DNA of 32,539 nucleotides from an uncultured Eubacteriales bacterium (GTDB taxonomy: Bacteria; Bacillota; Clostridia; Christensenellales; Aristaeellaceae), in NCBI GenBank assembly GCA_902765305.1, contig CACWZI010000043.1, positions 1 to 32,539 of the forward strand. Reading direction: 5' to 3'. The notes beneath the pieces were generated by a model that was given only the letters and a program-made list of their open reading frames with translations, searched no databases and had not been told where the DNA came from. Position numbers and translations under genes: made by a program. Below are positions 7,533 through 14,951 of this stretch, piece by piece; position 1 is the first letter of the stretch; every line of letters starts with the position of its first letter.

Positions 7533-7907
7533 ATGACCCAAATGCGCGGGGGCGCGCGGGGCAGCGAGTCCTTCGGGCGCCAGTACCGGTTGGGCAGCAA
7601 CCGGAATTACCGCTATGTGTACCGCAGGGGCAAGGCCTGGCCCTCCCGCAACCTGGTGCTGATCCACCTGAGGGGGCGGGACCTGAAGATCGGCTTTTCG
7701 GTTTCGGGGAAGGTGGGCAACGCCGTGACCCGCAATCGCGTCCGCCGCTGCCTGCGCGAAGACGTGCGCCGCATGCGCACGCGCATGAAATGCGGCAGGT
7801 ATGTGTTCATTGCCCGGGCGTCGATCGTGGGGGAGCCCCACGCGGCTCTCACGCGGGAGCTGGAAAAGCTGCTCGAACGCGCCAAGCTGCTGAAGGAGGC
7901 GCCCTGA
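7533..7907 (+). CDS. rnpA: Ribonuclease P protein component
   Basis: This is the basic protein cofactor of RNase P, which trims the 5' leader of tRNA precursors together with the catalytic RNA. The 124-residue product has the family core: GSNRNYRYVYRRGKAW near the N-terminus, the strand RDLKIGFSVSGKVGNAV, and the RNA-binding RNR motif TRNRVRRCLRE. It begins 8 bases after the rpmH stop and lacks a strong ribosome site, so it is probably translated by coupling. The first ~15 residues are not conserved in the family, so the true start could be slightly downstream. Confidence 0.96.
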   Translation: MTQMRGGARGSESFGRQYRLGSNRNYRYVYRRGKAWPSRNLVLIHLRGRDLKIGFSVSGKVGNAVTRNRVRRCLREDVRRMRTRMKCGRYVFIARASIVGEPHAALTRELEKLLERAKLLKEAP

Positions 7908-7991
7908 AGGCGTCGATCGCCTGGGAAGCGCCCACTGGACATTGTCGCGGGATGGGGCCGGTCGGCCTTGGCCCGGCATAGGAGGAGACCC

Positions 7992-8222
7992 ATGCGCCGC
8001 TTGCGCTGTGTGCCGAAGCGGGTTCTGCTTTGGCTGATTCGCTTTTACCGGGCGAGCCTGTCGCCCCTGCACCCGGCGTGCTGCCGGTTTACGCCGACCT
8101 GTTCGCAATACGCGATGGAGGCCGTTGAAAAATACGGCGCTGCCAAAGGGGGATATCTGGCCCTGCGCCGGATATTGCGCTGCCATCCGTTTCACGAGGG
8201 CGGATACGACCCCGTGCCCTGA
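7992..8222 (+). CDS. yidD: Membrane protein insertion efficiency factor YidD
   Basis: This small membrane-associated protein helps YidC-dependent insertion of membrane proteins. The 76-residue product shows the family pattern: a basic start, the amphipathic [14 protein letters not shown], the cysteine-containing [12 protein letters not shown], and [15 protein letters not shown] followed by GGYDPVP at the end. ATG 7992 is chosen because GGAGGAG (7981-7987) lies directly before it. An in-frame ATG at 7968 has no such site. It lies between rnpA and yidC, as is usual. Confidence 0.95.
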   Translation: MRRLRCVPKRVLLWLIRFYRASLSPLHPACCRFTPTCSQYAMEAVEKYGAAKGGYLALRRILRCHPFHEGGYDPVP

Positions 8223-8235
8223 CGGTCATCCGGGA

Positions 8236-8274
8236 AAATGCTCCGCAGCCAACCAGATGCGCGGCGGGGCATTT
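8236..8274 (+). terminator. Hairpin between yidD and yidC (possible attenuator)
   Basis: AAATGCTCCGC (8236-8246) pairs with GCGGGGCATTT (8264-8274) through 11 bp including one G-T pair, with a 17-base loop. There is no T run, so partial termination or mRNA processing is more likely than a full stop. yidC follows with its own strong ribosome site. Confidence 0.4.
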
Positions 8275-8344
8275 CTGTGAATTGACCGAATGGGTCGGGC
8301 CGTCTGTCGGGGGGGAGCATCATCATCATTTTGGAGGTTAGACA

Positions 8345-9361
8345 ATGACAGCCTTTTTTGTCAATCTGTTGACCTGGATCAACAACCTGGTGGGGAACTA
8401 CGGCTGGTCGATCGTCGTGTTCACACTGCTGATCCGCCTGGTTCTGCTGCCCCTGGACATCAAGAGCAAGAAGAGCATGCGCGCCATGACCAAGATTCAG
8501 CCCAAGGTCCAGGCGCTTCAGAAGAAGTACGCCAACGACAAGGAAAAGCTGAACCAGAAGACCATGGAGCTGTATCGCAAGGAGCACGTCAGCCCCACCG
8601 CGGGCTGCCTGCCCATGCTGATCTCTCTGCCGATCCTGTGGATCATGTTCTCGGCCATGCGCACGCTGGGCAACGAATACACGATCCAGATGCTGCTGAA
8701 CATGAAGGAAACCGGCAAGTCGCTGGAGATCGCCGACCTGAGGTCGATGGGCTACAGCTGGCTGTGGATCAAGAACGTGTTCCAGCCCGATTCCTTCTTC
8801 GCCACCATACTGCCCGCGGTGGGCAGCAACCTGCGCATGATCCAGCCGGTGAACGGCTCGGCCATACTGACGGCGGAGAACATCAACGCGGCGCTGGAGT
8901 TCCTGAGGTCCAGCGAGTATTCCGCGATGGCCTCCAACCTGATCCCGGCCAGCGCCTTTACCGTGCAGAACATCAATTTCCTCTTCATCAACACCACGCT
9001 GACGATTCCCAATTCCATCGCCAATCTGTTCCAGTACGGCAACGGCCTGTTCATACTGCCCCTGCTGGCAGGCGGCAGCCAATTCTTCATGACCAAGATC
9101 ATGAACGGCAAGCAGACCCAGGAGCAGAAGGAACTGCAGGCAGCCCAGCAGGCTGACCAGACCAACCCGATGAACAGCCCGGTCATGAAGTGGTTCTTCC
9201 CGCTGTTCTCGGTGTGGATCTGCGCCACGTCCAACGCCGCGTTCTCCATCTACTGGATGGCGGCCAACGTGATCCAGATCGTGCAGCAGCTGGCTGTGAA
9301 CTATTGGTTTGAGCGCCAGGACGCCAAGGCCGCCGCGCTCGAGCCGAATACCGACGAATGA
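8345..9361 (+). CDS. yidC: Membrane protein insertase YidC/Oxa1
   Basis: It inserts and folds membrane proteins, alone or with SecYEG. The 338-residue product opens with a membrane segment at ~20-38 carrying the groove arginine (R31, in LLIRLVLLPL). A charged cytoplasmic hairpin follows at ~42-80 (KKSMRAM to ELYRKE), then a segment at ~88-105 after the typical GCLPMLISLP. An external stretch of about 125 residues comes next, then further membrane segments at ~225-248 and ~282-315. The external insertion between the second and third segments is long for a Gram-positive YidC. There is no lipobox at the N-terminus. The ribosome site TTGGAGG stands before ATG 8345. Confidence 0.95.
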   Translation: MTAFFVNLLTWINNLVGNYGWSIVVFTLLIRLVLLPLDIKSKKSMRAMTKIQPKVQALQKKYANDKEKLNQKTMELYRKEHVSPTAGCLPMLISLPILWIMFSAMRTLGNEYTIQMLLNMKETGKSLEIADLRSMGYSWLWIKNVFQPDSFFATILPAVGSNLRMIQPVNGSAILTAENINAALEFLRSSEYSAMASNLIPASAFTVQNINFLFINTTLTIPNSIANLFQYGNGLFILPLLAGGSQFFMTKIMNGKQTQEQKELQAAQQADQTNPMNSPVMKWFFPLFSVWICATSNAAFSIYWMAANVIQIVQQLAVNYWFERQDAKAAALEPNTDE

Positions 9362-9392
9362 AACACAATATCAGTTAAGGAGGCAATGTGCC

Positions 9393-10379
9393 TTGAGATC
9401 CATTGAAGCCAGTGGCAAGACGGTAAAGGACGCCATCAGGAACGGCCTGGCCGAGCTGGGATGCGATTCTGACGACGTCGATATTCAGGTAATAGAAATG
9501 GGCAGCCCCGGGCTCTTCGGCATGTTCGGAAAGCCCGCCAAGGTCCGCCTGACGGTGAAGGCCGACGATCCGGCGCTGGAGATCGAGATGCCGGTGCTGT
9601 CGCTGGACGCCGTCGGCGGCCGCAAACCCAGGCAGGAAAAGCGCAAGCAGGAAAAGCGCAAGCAGGAAAAGCCCGCCCCGAAGGTCGAAAAGCCGGTGGA
9701 GAAGGCCGCGGAGAAGATCGTTGAGAAGGCCGCGCCCGCCGTTGAGGAGGCGGCCTCCGAGGAAGAGGAGGCCCCGAAGAAGAGCCGCAACCGCAGGCGT
9801 CGCCGCGGCGGCGGAAGGAACGCCGAGAGCGCGGAGGGCGTGGAGAACGCCGCCGCCGAAGGCCAGGACGCCCCGGCGCCCACCCCCATCATCGAGCACG
9901 AGCCCTTCGTGCCCACCCCCCTGGAGGCACAGTCCGACGAGGCGAAGAAGGCCAGCGCCTTCCTGTCCGGCCTGACCGAGCGCATGGGCGTACCCGTGGC
10001 GATCGAGCTGCAGGAGACCGACGAGCAGCTGCGCATGCAGATGACCGGCGAGGGCATGAGCCTGCTGATCGGCCGCCGGGGCGAGACCCTGGACGCGCTG
10101 CAGTACCTGACCAGCCTGAACATCAACCGGGGCCGCGAGGAATACCTGCGCGTCTCCATCGACACCGAGAACTACCGCGCCAAGCGCGAGGAGGCCCTGC
10201 GCAAGCTGGCCATCCGCATGGCGGGCCGGGCCAAGAAGAGCGGCCGCCGCGTGGCGCTGGAGCCCATGAACCCCTACGAGCGCCGCATCCTGCACTCCGC
10301 GCTGCAGGACGATCCGGACGTCACCACCCATTCCGAGGGCGAAGAGCCCTACCGCAGGGTGATCATCACGCTGAAGTGA
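9393..10379 (+). CDS. khpB: RNA-binding protein Jag/KhpB (Jag-N, KH and R3H domains)
   Basis: This cytoplasmic RNA-binding protein is linked to cell elongation and division in Gram-positive bacteria. The start is TTG 9393, nine bases after AGGAGG; an upstream open frame overlapping yidC lacks a start signal. Domains in order: Jag-N at ~1-52 (RSIEASGKTVKDAI to GMFGKPAKVRL); a low-complexity linker at ~70-175 with three copies of KRKQE and Glu/Ala runs; a KH domain at ~185-255 with the loop GRRG at 227-230; and R3H at ~255-325 (ALRKLAIRMAGRA to RRVIITLK). At 328 residues it is longer than many Jag proteins because of the linker. It ends the rpmH block and is followed by a strong terminator. Confidence 0.95.
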   Translation: MRSIEASGKTVKDAIRNGLAELGCDSDDVDIQVIEMGSPGLFGMFGKPAKVRLTVKADDPALEIEMPVLSLDAVGGRKPRQEKRKQEKRKQEKPAPKVEKPVEKAAEKIVEKAAPAVEEAASEEEEAPKKSRNRRRRRGGGRNAESAEGVENAAAEGQDAPAPTPIIEHEPFVPTPLEAQSDEAKKASAFLSGLTERMGVPVAIELQETDEQLRMQMTGEGMSLLIGRRGETLDALQYLTSLNINRGREEYLRVSIDTENYRAKREEALRKLAIRMAGRAKKSGRRVALEPMNPYERRILHSALQDDPDVTTHSEGEEPYRRVIITLK

Positions 10380-10390
10380 GCGCGGCGATG

Positions 10391-10425
10391 CAAAAGCCCC
10401 GAGGCAACAGGCCTCGGGGCTTTTG
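10391..10425 (+). terminator. Intrinsic terminator of the rpmH-jag operon
   Basis: A 15-bp perfect inverted repeat (10391-10405 and 10411-10425) with loop AACAG ends in TTTTG and begins 11 bases after the khpB stop. It is GC-rich in the core with A and T tails, so it could act in both directions. Confidence 0.9.
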
Positions 10426-10439
10426 AGTGGGAGAACGGA

Positions 10440-10658
10440 AAATTCTGATTTGTCGGGGAGACGAGGGAACAGGGAACAGGGAACAGGGAACAGGAATGGC
10501 GGCTGCCGCGAACATTTCGATAACGTACGAGTTGTAGCGGCCCTAAAGGACTAACTTCATGTTTCTGGCTGCAACATTCCGTGCGCGGCTTTTCCTGTTC
10601 CCTGTTCCCTTTGTACTACCCTCTGCTTTTCCACCAACAGCTCGATAAATCAGAATTT
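10440..10658. repeat. Full-length MITE-like dispersed element
   Basis: This 219-base element is bounded by 16-base terminal inverted repeats, AAATTCTGATTTGTCG (10440-10455) and CGATAAATCAGAATTT (10643-10658), with one mismatch. Just inside the left end lie about four tandem 7-base units (GGGAACA) ending in AATGGCGG. Inside the right end are their mirror units (TGTTCCC) and a 30-base conserved block before the terminal repeat. The right half (about 10575-10658) is repeated in reverse orientation at 32442-32539. It encodes no protein and sits between the khpB terminator and the ABC transporter promoter. Confidence 0.8.
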
Positions 10659-10751
10659 GTCACCCCCTTCCTAAAATACTGCATAAGTAATCTCAAACAA
10701 GCATATTTATACATAAACTGCGTATATTGCGTTAATTGTCGTGAATATGGC

Positions 10752-10780
10752 TTGCATTTTGACGCATAGAGATGTATAAT
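10752..10780 (+). promoter_or_regulatory. Promoter of the amino-acid ABC transporter
   Basis: TTGCAT (10752-10757), 17 bases and TATAAT (10775-10780) precede the binding-protein gene. About 45 bases upstream an AT-rich imperfect palindrome (GCATATTTATACAT at 10701-10714) loosely recalls an arginine-repressor box on the other strand. That operator idea is weak. Confidence 0.75.
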
Positions 10781-10830
10781 CGGGGCGATTCAAACGGAGA
10801 TCACTCCGCGATAAAATGGAGGTACATACA

Positions 10831-11589
10831 ATGAAGAAGCTCATCGCACTGGTCATCGTCGCAATGCTCGCGCTGTCCGCTTTCGCCGCGCTGGCCGAGA
10901 ACGGCACGCTGACCCTGGCCACCAACGTCAATTTCCCGCCCTATGAGTTCTATGACGACGAGACCGGCGAGCCCACCGGCATCGACATCGAGATCGCCAA
11001 GGCCATCTGCGAGAAGATCGGCTACCAGCTGGAGGTCGTCGACATCGACTTCGGCGCGATCATCCCCGCGCTGGCCGCCCATTCCTACGACTTCTCCGCC
11101 GCCGGCATGACCGTCACCGAGGAGCGAAAGCAGAGCGTGCAGTTCACCGACACCTATGCCACCGGCATCCAGGCCGTCATCGTGCCTGGCGATACCGAGG
11201 CCGAGGACATCTACGCCCTGATCGAGGCCAAGGGCGGCCACATCGCCATCGGCGTGCAGGAATCCACCACCGGCGACATCTACATCTCCGACGAGTTCGA
11301 GACCGCCGGCACCGCCGACGTGCAGCGCTTCAAGAACGGCGCCGACGCCGTGCTGGCGCTGACCAGCGGCCAGGTGGACTGCGTGGTCATCGACAACGAG
11401 CCCGCCAAGGCCTTCGTGGCCAAGAACGAGGGCCTGAAGCTGCTGGCCTCCGCCTACACCGAGGAGGATTACGCCATGGCCTTCCCGCTGGATTCCGAGA
11501 TCTACGAGACCTTCAATGCCGCGCTCAAGGAGCTGATGGCGGACGGCACCCTGAAGAGCATCGTCGACAAGTTCATCCCCGCGGAATAA
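10831..11589 (+). CDS. Polar amino-acid ABC transporter, substrate-binding protein
   Basis: This extracytoplasmic receptor of family 3 delivers a polar amino acid (glutamine, cystine, arginine and similar are possible) to the permease encoded next. The 252-residue product has a signal peptide with a likely cleavage after ALA (residue 22). The mature part begins TLATNVNFPPYEFYD and contains GIDIEIAKAICEKIG and DFSAAGMTVTEERKQSVQFTDTY, both typical of the family. There is no cysteine at the cleavage site, so it is not predicted to be a lipoprotein, which is unusual for a Gram-positive binding protein. ATG 10831 follows GGAGG; ATG 10816 is rejected because it would precede the signal peptide without a ribosome site. 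The substrate cannot be told from sequence alone. Confidence 0.92.
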   Translation: MKKLIALVIVAMLALSAFAALAENGTLTLATNVNFPPYEFYDDETGEPTGIDIEIAKAICEKIGYQLEVVDIDFGAIIPALAAHSYDFSAAGMTVTEERKQSVQFTDTYATGIQAVIVPGDTEAEDIYALIEAKGGHIAIGVQESTTGDIYISDEFETAGTADVQRFKNGADAVLALTSGQVDCVVIDNEPAKAFVAKNEGLKLLASAYTEEDYAMAFPLDSEIYETFNAALKELMADGTLKSIVDKFIPAE

Positions 11590-11609
11590 TCGCCACAGAA
11601 GCATCCATC

Positions 11610-11641
11610 GCAAACAGGGAGGCGTTCGCCGCCCTGTTTGC
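11610..11641 (+). terminator. Hairpin between binding-protein and permease genes
   Basis: GCAAACAGGG (11610-11619) pairs with CCCTGTTTGC (11632-11641). Inside, GGCG pairs with CGCC across an A-G mismatch, closing a tiny loop. Without a T run it is likely a partial terminator or RNA-stabilising structure that lets the binding protein be made in excess over the membrane parts. Confidence 0.55.
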
Positions 11642-11667
11642 GCATGTGAAACGATCATGGGGAAAAT

Positions 11668-11743
11668 GATCCTTCGACTCCGCTCAGGATGACACACGGT
11701 TTACTGTCATTCTGAGCGGAGGCGAAGCCGCAGCTGAAGGATC
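11668..11743. repeat. Inverted repeat of the TCATTCTGAGCG type
   Basis: The left arm (11668-11694, GATCCTTCGACTCCGC then TCAGGATGACA) and the right arm (11705-11743, TGTCATTCTGAGCGGAGGCG then AAGCCGCAGCTGAAGGATC) are imperfect inverted copies. The right arm carries about 12 extra bases. From memory, such repeats are widespread between genes in many bacteria. It splits the ABC operon and creates a spurious upstream extension of the permease frame. Confidence 0.7.
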
Positions 11744-11798
11744 TGTGACCCTTGATACCACCGTAAACCCCAGTGCAACGAAAGAGGGGGAAGGAAAA

Positions 11799-12527
11799 TT
11801 GCAGGCATGGTTTGAAAAGATAAAGGCGGAATTCGACCTGAACTTCATACAGGGCAGGCGCTGGAAATTCCTGGTGGACGGCCTGGGCAACACGCTGAAG
11901 ATCACGCTGCTGGCGCTGGCCATCGGCCTGGTGATCGGCATGGCCATCGCCGCCGTGCGCTCCACCTACGACAAGACCGCCGAGGGGGCGCGGCCCACCT
12001 TTGGCAGGAAGCTGCTGGGCTTCTTCAACGGCTTCTGCAAGGTATACCTGACGGTGCTGCGCGGCACGCCCGTGGTGGTGCAGCTGATGATATTCGCCTT
12101 CGTCATATTCAGCTCCGTGCGCAACAAGCTGGTGGTGGCGGGGTTGGCCTTCGGCCTGAACTCCGGCGCGTATGTGGCGGAGATCATCCGCGGCGGCATC
12201 ATGGCCATCGACAACGGCCAGTTCGAGGCCGGGCGCAGCCTGGGCTTCAACTACCTGCAGACGATGCAGCACATCATCATCCCCCAGGTGTTCAAGAACG
12301 TGCTGCCCTCGCTGATGAACGAGTTCATCGCCCTGCTGAAGGAGACCTCCGTCGCCGGCTACGTGGCGGTGATGGACCTGACCAAGGCCGGCGACACCAT
12401 CCGCGGGCGCACCTATTCGCCCTTCATGCCGCTGATCGCCGTGGCGCTGATCTACCTGGCGCTGGTGATGTTCCTGACCTGGGTCGTGGGCCGCGTGGAA
12501 AGGAGGCTGAGGAACAGTGACCACTGA
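11799..12527 (+). CDS. Polar amino-acid ABC transporter, permease
   Basis: This inner-membrane subunit forms the translocation path for the amino acid. The product has 242 residues from TTG 11799, which follows GGGGGAAGGA at normal distance; a GTG at 11745 lies inside a dispersed repeat and is rejected. The His/Glu/Gln/Arg/Opine-type permease signature is clear: [17 protein letters not shown], then [16 protein letters not shown], the cytoplasmic EAA loop [15 protein letters not shown] followed by [18 protein letters not shown], and a final helix. Around five membrane segments are visible. A charged tail of ~25 residues precedes the first segment. It overlaps the ATPase gene by 11 bases, so these two are translationally coupled. 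Confidence 0.94.
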   Translation: MQAWFEKIKAEFDLNFIQGRRWKFLVDGLGNTLKITLLALAIGLVIGMAIAAVRSTYDKTAEGARPTFGRKLLGFFNGFCKVYLTVLRGTPVVVQLMIFAFVIFSSVRNKLVVAGLAFGLNSGAYVAEIIRGGIMAIDNGQFEAGRSLGFNYLQTMQHIIIPQVFKNVLPSLMNEFIALLKETSVAGYVAVMDLTKAGDTIRGRTYSPFMPLIAVALIYLALVMFLTWVVGRVERRLRNSDH

Positions 12528-13257
12528 CGTGCTGATTCGCGTGGAGAACCTGGAAAAGAAGTTCGGCGAGAGCATCCACGCCCTCAACGGCGTGAACGCC
12601 GAGATCAAGCGGGGCGAGGTGGTGGTGGTCATCGGGCCCTCCGGCTCCGGCAAGTCCACCTTCCTGCGCTGCCTGAACCTGCTGGAGCTGCCCACCAGCG
12701 GCACCATCACCTTCGAGGGCGTGGACATCACCGACCCCAAGGTGAACATCAACCGCCACCGCCAGAAGATGGGCATGGTGTTCCAGCACTTCAACCTGTT
12801 CCCAAACATGACGGTGCTGAAGAACATGACCGTCGCCCCGGTGACGCTGCGCAAGAAGACGAAGGAAGCCGCCGAGGCCATGGCCAAGCAGCTGCTGGAG
12901 CGGGTGGGGCTGCTGGACCGGGCCGAGGCCTATCCGGGCCAGCTCTCCGGCGGCCAGAAGCAGCGCATCGCCATCGTCCGGGCCCTGTGCATGGAGCCGG
13001 ACGTGATGCTGTTCGACGAGCCCACCTCCGCCCTGGACCCCGAGATGGTGGGCGAGGTGCTGGACGTGATGAAGCAGCTGGCCCGGGAGGGCATGACCAT
13101 GGTGGTGGTCACCCACGAGATGGGCTTCGCCCGTGAGGTGGGGGACCGGGTGATCTTCATGGACGGCGGCCGCATCATCGAGGAGGGCACGCCCCAGAAG
13201 ATGTTCGAGCACCCCGAAAACGCGAGGCTGCAGGAGTTTTTGGGGAAGATACTGTGA
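12517..13257 (+). CDS. Polar amino-acid ABC transporter, ATP-binding protein
   Basis: This cytoplasmic ATPase powers the importer. The 246-residue sequence has Walker A GPSGSGKS (40-47), a Q-loop at MVFQHFNLF (88-96), the ABC signature LSGGQKQR (143-150), Walker B VMLFDE (163-168), the D-loop SALDPE and the switch histidine in [10 protein letters not shown]. It matches the GlnQ/HisP type. The start is GTG 12517, ten bases after AGGAGG and inside the end of the permease gene. A hairpin that belongs to the dispersed element family follows immediately and probably ends the operon. Confidence 0.96.
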   Translation: MTTDVLIRVENLEKKFGESIHALNGVNAEIKRGEVVVVIGPSGSGKSTFLRCLNLLELPTSGTITFEGVDITDPKVNINRHRQKMGMVFQHFNLFPNMTVLKNMTVAPVTLRKKTKEAAEAMAKQLLERVGLLDRAEAYPGQLSGGQKQRIAIVRALCMEPDVMLFDEPTSALDPEMVGEVLDVMKQLAREGMTMVVVTHEMGFAREVGDRVIFMDGGRIIEEGTPQKMFEHPENARLQEFLGKIL

Positions 13258-13259
13258 AC

Positions 13260-13290
13260 TTCTGATTTGTCGCGGGGCGATAAATCAGAA
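13260..13290. terminator. Hairpin of the dispersed element (short form)
   Basis: TTCTGATTTGTCGC (13260-13273) and GCGATAAATCAGAA (13277-13290) pair with one mismatch around loop GGG and are followed by TTTG. It sits 3 bases after the ATPase stop and probably terminates the ABC operon. It is a solo copy of the ends of the 219-base element at 10440. Confidence 0.75.
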
Positions 13291-13306
13291 TTTGAAAGGA
13301 TCTGCC

Positions 13307-13987
13307 ATGCGCTACAGGGCCGTACTCTTCGACGTGGACGACACGCTGCTGGACTTCCAGGCCGGCAATCGCAACGCGGTGAACCAGCTGATGGACGAGC
13401 TGGGCTATTTCGATCCGGACCGCTATGACCAGTACGAGGCCATCAACCTGAAGTGCTGGCGGGCGCTGGAGGCGGGGCTGCTGACCCAGAACCAGCTGAA
13501 GCTGGCCCGGTTCGTGCGCTTCTTTGACCGCTACCCGGTGCCCGGGGATCCGAAGTGGGCGGCGGAGCGGTTCGTGACCCTGCTGGGGCAGCAGAGCATA
13601 TTGCTGCCCAACGCCCTCGAGACCGTCGCCCGGATCGCTGAAAAGCTGCCGGTGGCCATCGTGACCAACGGCATCACCGCCATACAGCGCAGCCGTCTGG
13701 CTCTGTCGCCGCTGAAGGACCATGTGACGGAGGTGATCATCTCCGAGGAGGTGGGCGTCTCCAAGCCCCGCCCCGGCATCTTTGAAATCGCCCTCGACCG
13801 CCTGGGCGTGAAGGCGGGGGAGGCGCTGATGGTGGGCGACGGCGTCAACAGCGACATCCGCGGCGCGAACAACGCCTTCATCGACGCCTGCTGGGTCAAC
13901 CCGGAGGGGAAGACGCTGCCCGAGGGGCTCCACGCGGAATATGAGATCACGGATATAAGGCAGTGCGTGGATATTGCGCTGGGGTAG
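13307..13987 (+). CDS. HAD-family hydrolase, YjjG-like nucleotidase
   Basis: This is a cytoplasmic phosphatase of the haloacid dehalogenase superfamily. The 226-residue product starts at ATG 13307 (AAAGGA before it). Motif I is FDVDDTLLDF with nucleophile D9 and D11; motif II is IVTNGITAIQ; motif III lysine is in VSKPRPGIFEIAL; motif IV is VGDGVNSDIRGA. The helical cap lies at ~18-85. The combination resembles the YjjG group, which acts on pyrimidine nucleoside monophosphates and helps remove unusual nucleotides, but substrates in this superfamily are hard to predict. It stands alone between two hairpins. Confidence 0.9.
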   Translation: MRYRAVLFDVDDTLLDFQAGNRNAVNQLMDELGYFDPDRYDQYEAINLKCWRALEAGLLTQNQLKLARFVRFFDRYPVPGDPKWAAERFVTLLGQQSILLPNALETVARIAEKLPVAIVTNGITAIQRSRLALSPLKDHVTEVIISEEVGVSKPRPGIFEIALDRLGVKAGEALMVGDGVNSDIRGANNAFIDACWVNPEGKTLPEGLHAEYEITDIRQCVDIALG

Positions 13988-13994
13988 CAAAGTG

Positions 13995-14053
13995 GAATGA
14001 GGGGACGGTTCCTTTTTCCAATAGAGATGGAAAAAGGAACCGTCCCCTCATTC
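13995..14053. terminator. 25-bp perfect inverted repeat, bidirectional terminator
   Basis: Arms 13995-14019 (GAATGAGGGGACGG then TTCCTTTTTCC) and 14029-14053 pair perfectly around a 9-base loop. It lies between the convergent HAD gene and the RNHCP gene, touching the latter's stop codon. Repeats with the GGGACGGTTCC core are, from memory, frequent between genes of Clostridia. Confidence 0.8.
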
Positions 14054-14478
14054 TATTCCATTCGCCCGTCCCCGCCCATCAGGCGCGCCATCTCCTCGAT
14101 GCGCTCCAGCGGGAAGGGCGGCTGGGTCAGCGGCCCCATGGCGATGGACATCAGCTTCATGGGGTTGTCGTCCGCCGCCACGCGGTTGGCGCTGATCTTG
14201 CCACAGCGGCTGCAGCGGTGGAGAATCGCCCACTCGCCGCCCCGCTTCACCCACACCGCGATGGGTTCCATGCGCCCGCCGCAGTCGGCGGCCCTGTCGC
14301 CGGGCGCGTCGTCCACGTGCAGGCTGGTCAGGCAGTTGGGGCAGTGGTTCCTGTGGCGGGTGCCCGCGCCTTCCGGCGTCACCAGCCGCCCGCAGTGGCG
14401 GCAGGTGAAGGGCTCGTCACAGGGATGGTTTTTGTAGTAGCCCTTCTCAAAGGTCCTTCTCTTGTTTTCCCGGTTCAC
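14053..14478 (-). CDS. RNHCP-domain zinc-ribbon protein
   Basis: This is a 141-residue basic protein of the RNHCP family, named for its RNHCP motif. The function is not known; the paired cysteines suggest a metal-bound ribbon. Visible are CRHCGRLV, the motif RNHCPNCLTSLHVD, an acidic-to-glycine turn with C in DRAADCGGRMEPIAVWVK, and a third pair HRCSRCGKIS. The end is a short amphipathic region. GTG 14478 is chosen because GGAGGG lies 6 bases before it. Its first four bases overlap the stop of the preceding CD3324-type gene (GTGA), so translation is coupled. The two genes form one operon behind the leader at 15.0-15.1 kb. Confidence 0.88.
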   Translation of the reverse strand: MNRENKRRTFEKGYYKNHPCDEPFTCRHCGRLVTPEGAGTRHRNHCPNCLTSLHVDDAPGDRAADCGGRMEPIAVWVKRGGEWAILHRCSRCGKISANRVAADDNPMKLMSIAMGPLTQPPFPLERIEEMARLMGGDGRME

Positions 14479-14777
14479 TGGATTCCCTCCTTGTCCGCGT
14501 CGGATTCGGAGGGCGCGCCGTCCCGCAGGATGCGCTGGATGCTCTTTTCGGACAGGTAATATCGTTCCGCCAGCTCGCCCACGCTGCGCCCTGCCCGGCG
14601 TTCGAGCCGGATGCGGGCGTCGCGCTCCCTCAGCCGGGCCCGGGCGCCGCTGAGGGAACCCCAACCGCTGCGCCTGTCGTCCCGCCGGGGGATGTACAAA
14701 AGCCGGCCCTCGGCATACTCCTGCACGCGCCGCAGCAAGTCCTGCGGAAGGATTTCGTCCGCCTTGATATAGCCCAT
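14475..14777 (-). CDS. CD3324-family putative DNA-binding protein
   Basis: This 100-residue protein matches the clostridial CD3324 family by pattern: MGYIKADEILPQDLLRRVQEY, then GRLLYIPRR, a WG followed by charged residues, and a C-terminal helix-turn-helix (ELAERYYLSEKSIQRIL). The last part resembles Mor-type regulators, so it is probably a small transcription factor; its targets are unknown. ATG 14777 has CAGGAGGG just before it. It is first in the operon with the RNHCP gene. Upstream lie two inverted pairs of GTAAACG, which could be its own operators; that is inference. Confidence 0.85.
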   Translation of the reverse strand: MGYIKADEILPQDLLRRVQEYAEGRLLYIPRRDDRRSGWGSLSGARARLRERDARIRLERRAGRSVGELAERYYLSEKSIQRILRDGAPSESDADKEGIQ

Positions 14778-14801
14778 GTTGGCCCTCCTGTTGTGTTTAT
14801 C

Positions 14802-14837
14802 GTAAACGTCAAAACGAATTTCGCTTTGAACGTTTAC
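14802..14837. promoter_or_regulatory. GTAAACG inverted pair A
   Basis: GTAAACG at 14802-14808 faces CGTTTAC at 14831-14837, 25 bases upstream of the CD3324-type start codon. The bases between also pair loosely. It is a candidate operator or RNA stem in the leader. Confidence 0.5.
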
Positions 14838-14906
14838 GCCGCGCCGGGCGCGTGCCGCGAAGCGGCTGATTTCCATTCGCGCCCGTTCGCATCCGCCGGA
14901 GGCGGC

Positions 14907-14943
14907 TATAGTAAACGGCAAAAAATTATTGCCGTTTACTATA
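14907..14943. promoter_or_regulatory. GTAAACGG inverted pair B (15-bp perfect palindrome)
   Basis: TATAGTAAACGGCAA (14907-14921) and TTGCCGTTTACTATA (14929-14943) pair perfectly across a 7-base AT loop. It repeats the GTAAACG half-site of pair A about 100 bases away. It could be an operator with DNA looping between the pairs, or a transcript hairpin. Confidence 0.6.
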
Positions 14944-14951
14944 ACACGAGG

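Noticed and set aside
10455-10492. Tandem GGGAACA units considered as a CRISPR-like array
   Set aside because: Units are 7 bases with no spacers and no cas genes are near; they are part of the dispersed element.
10701-10714. Arginine-repressor box upstream of the ABC transporter
   Set aside because: Only a loose match with several mismatches and no second box; kept as a remark rather than a feature.
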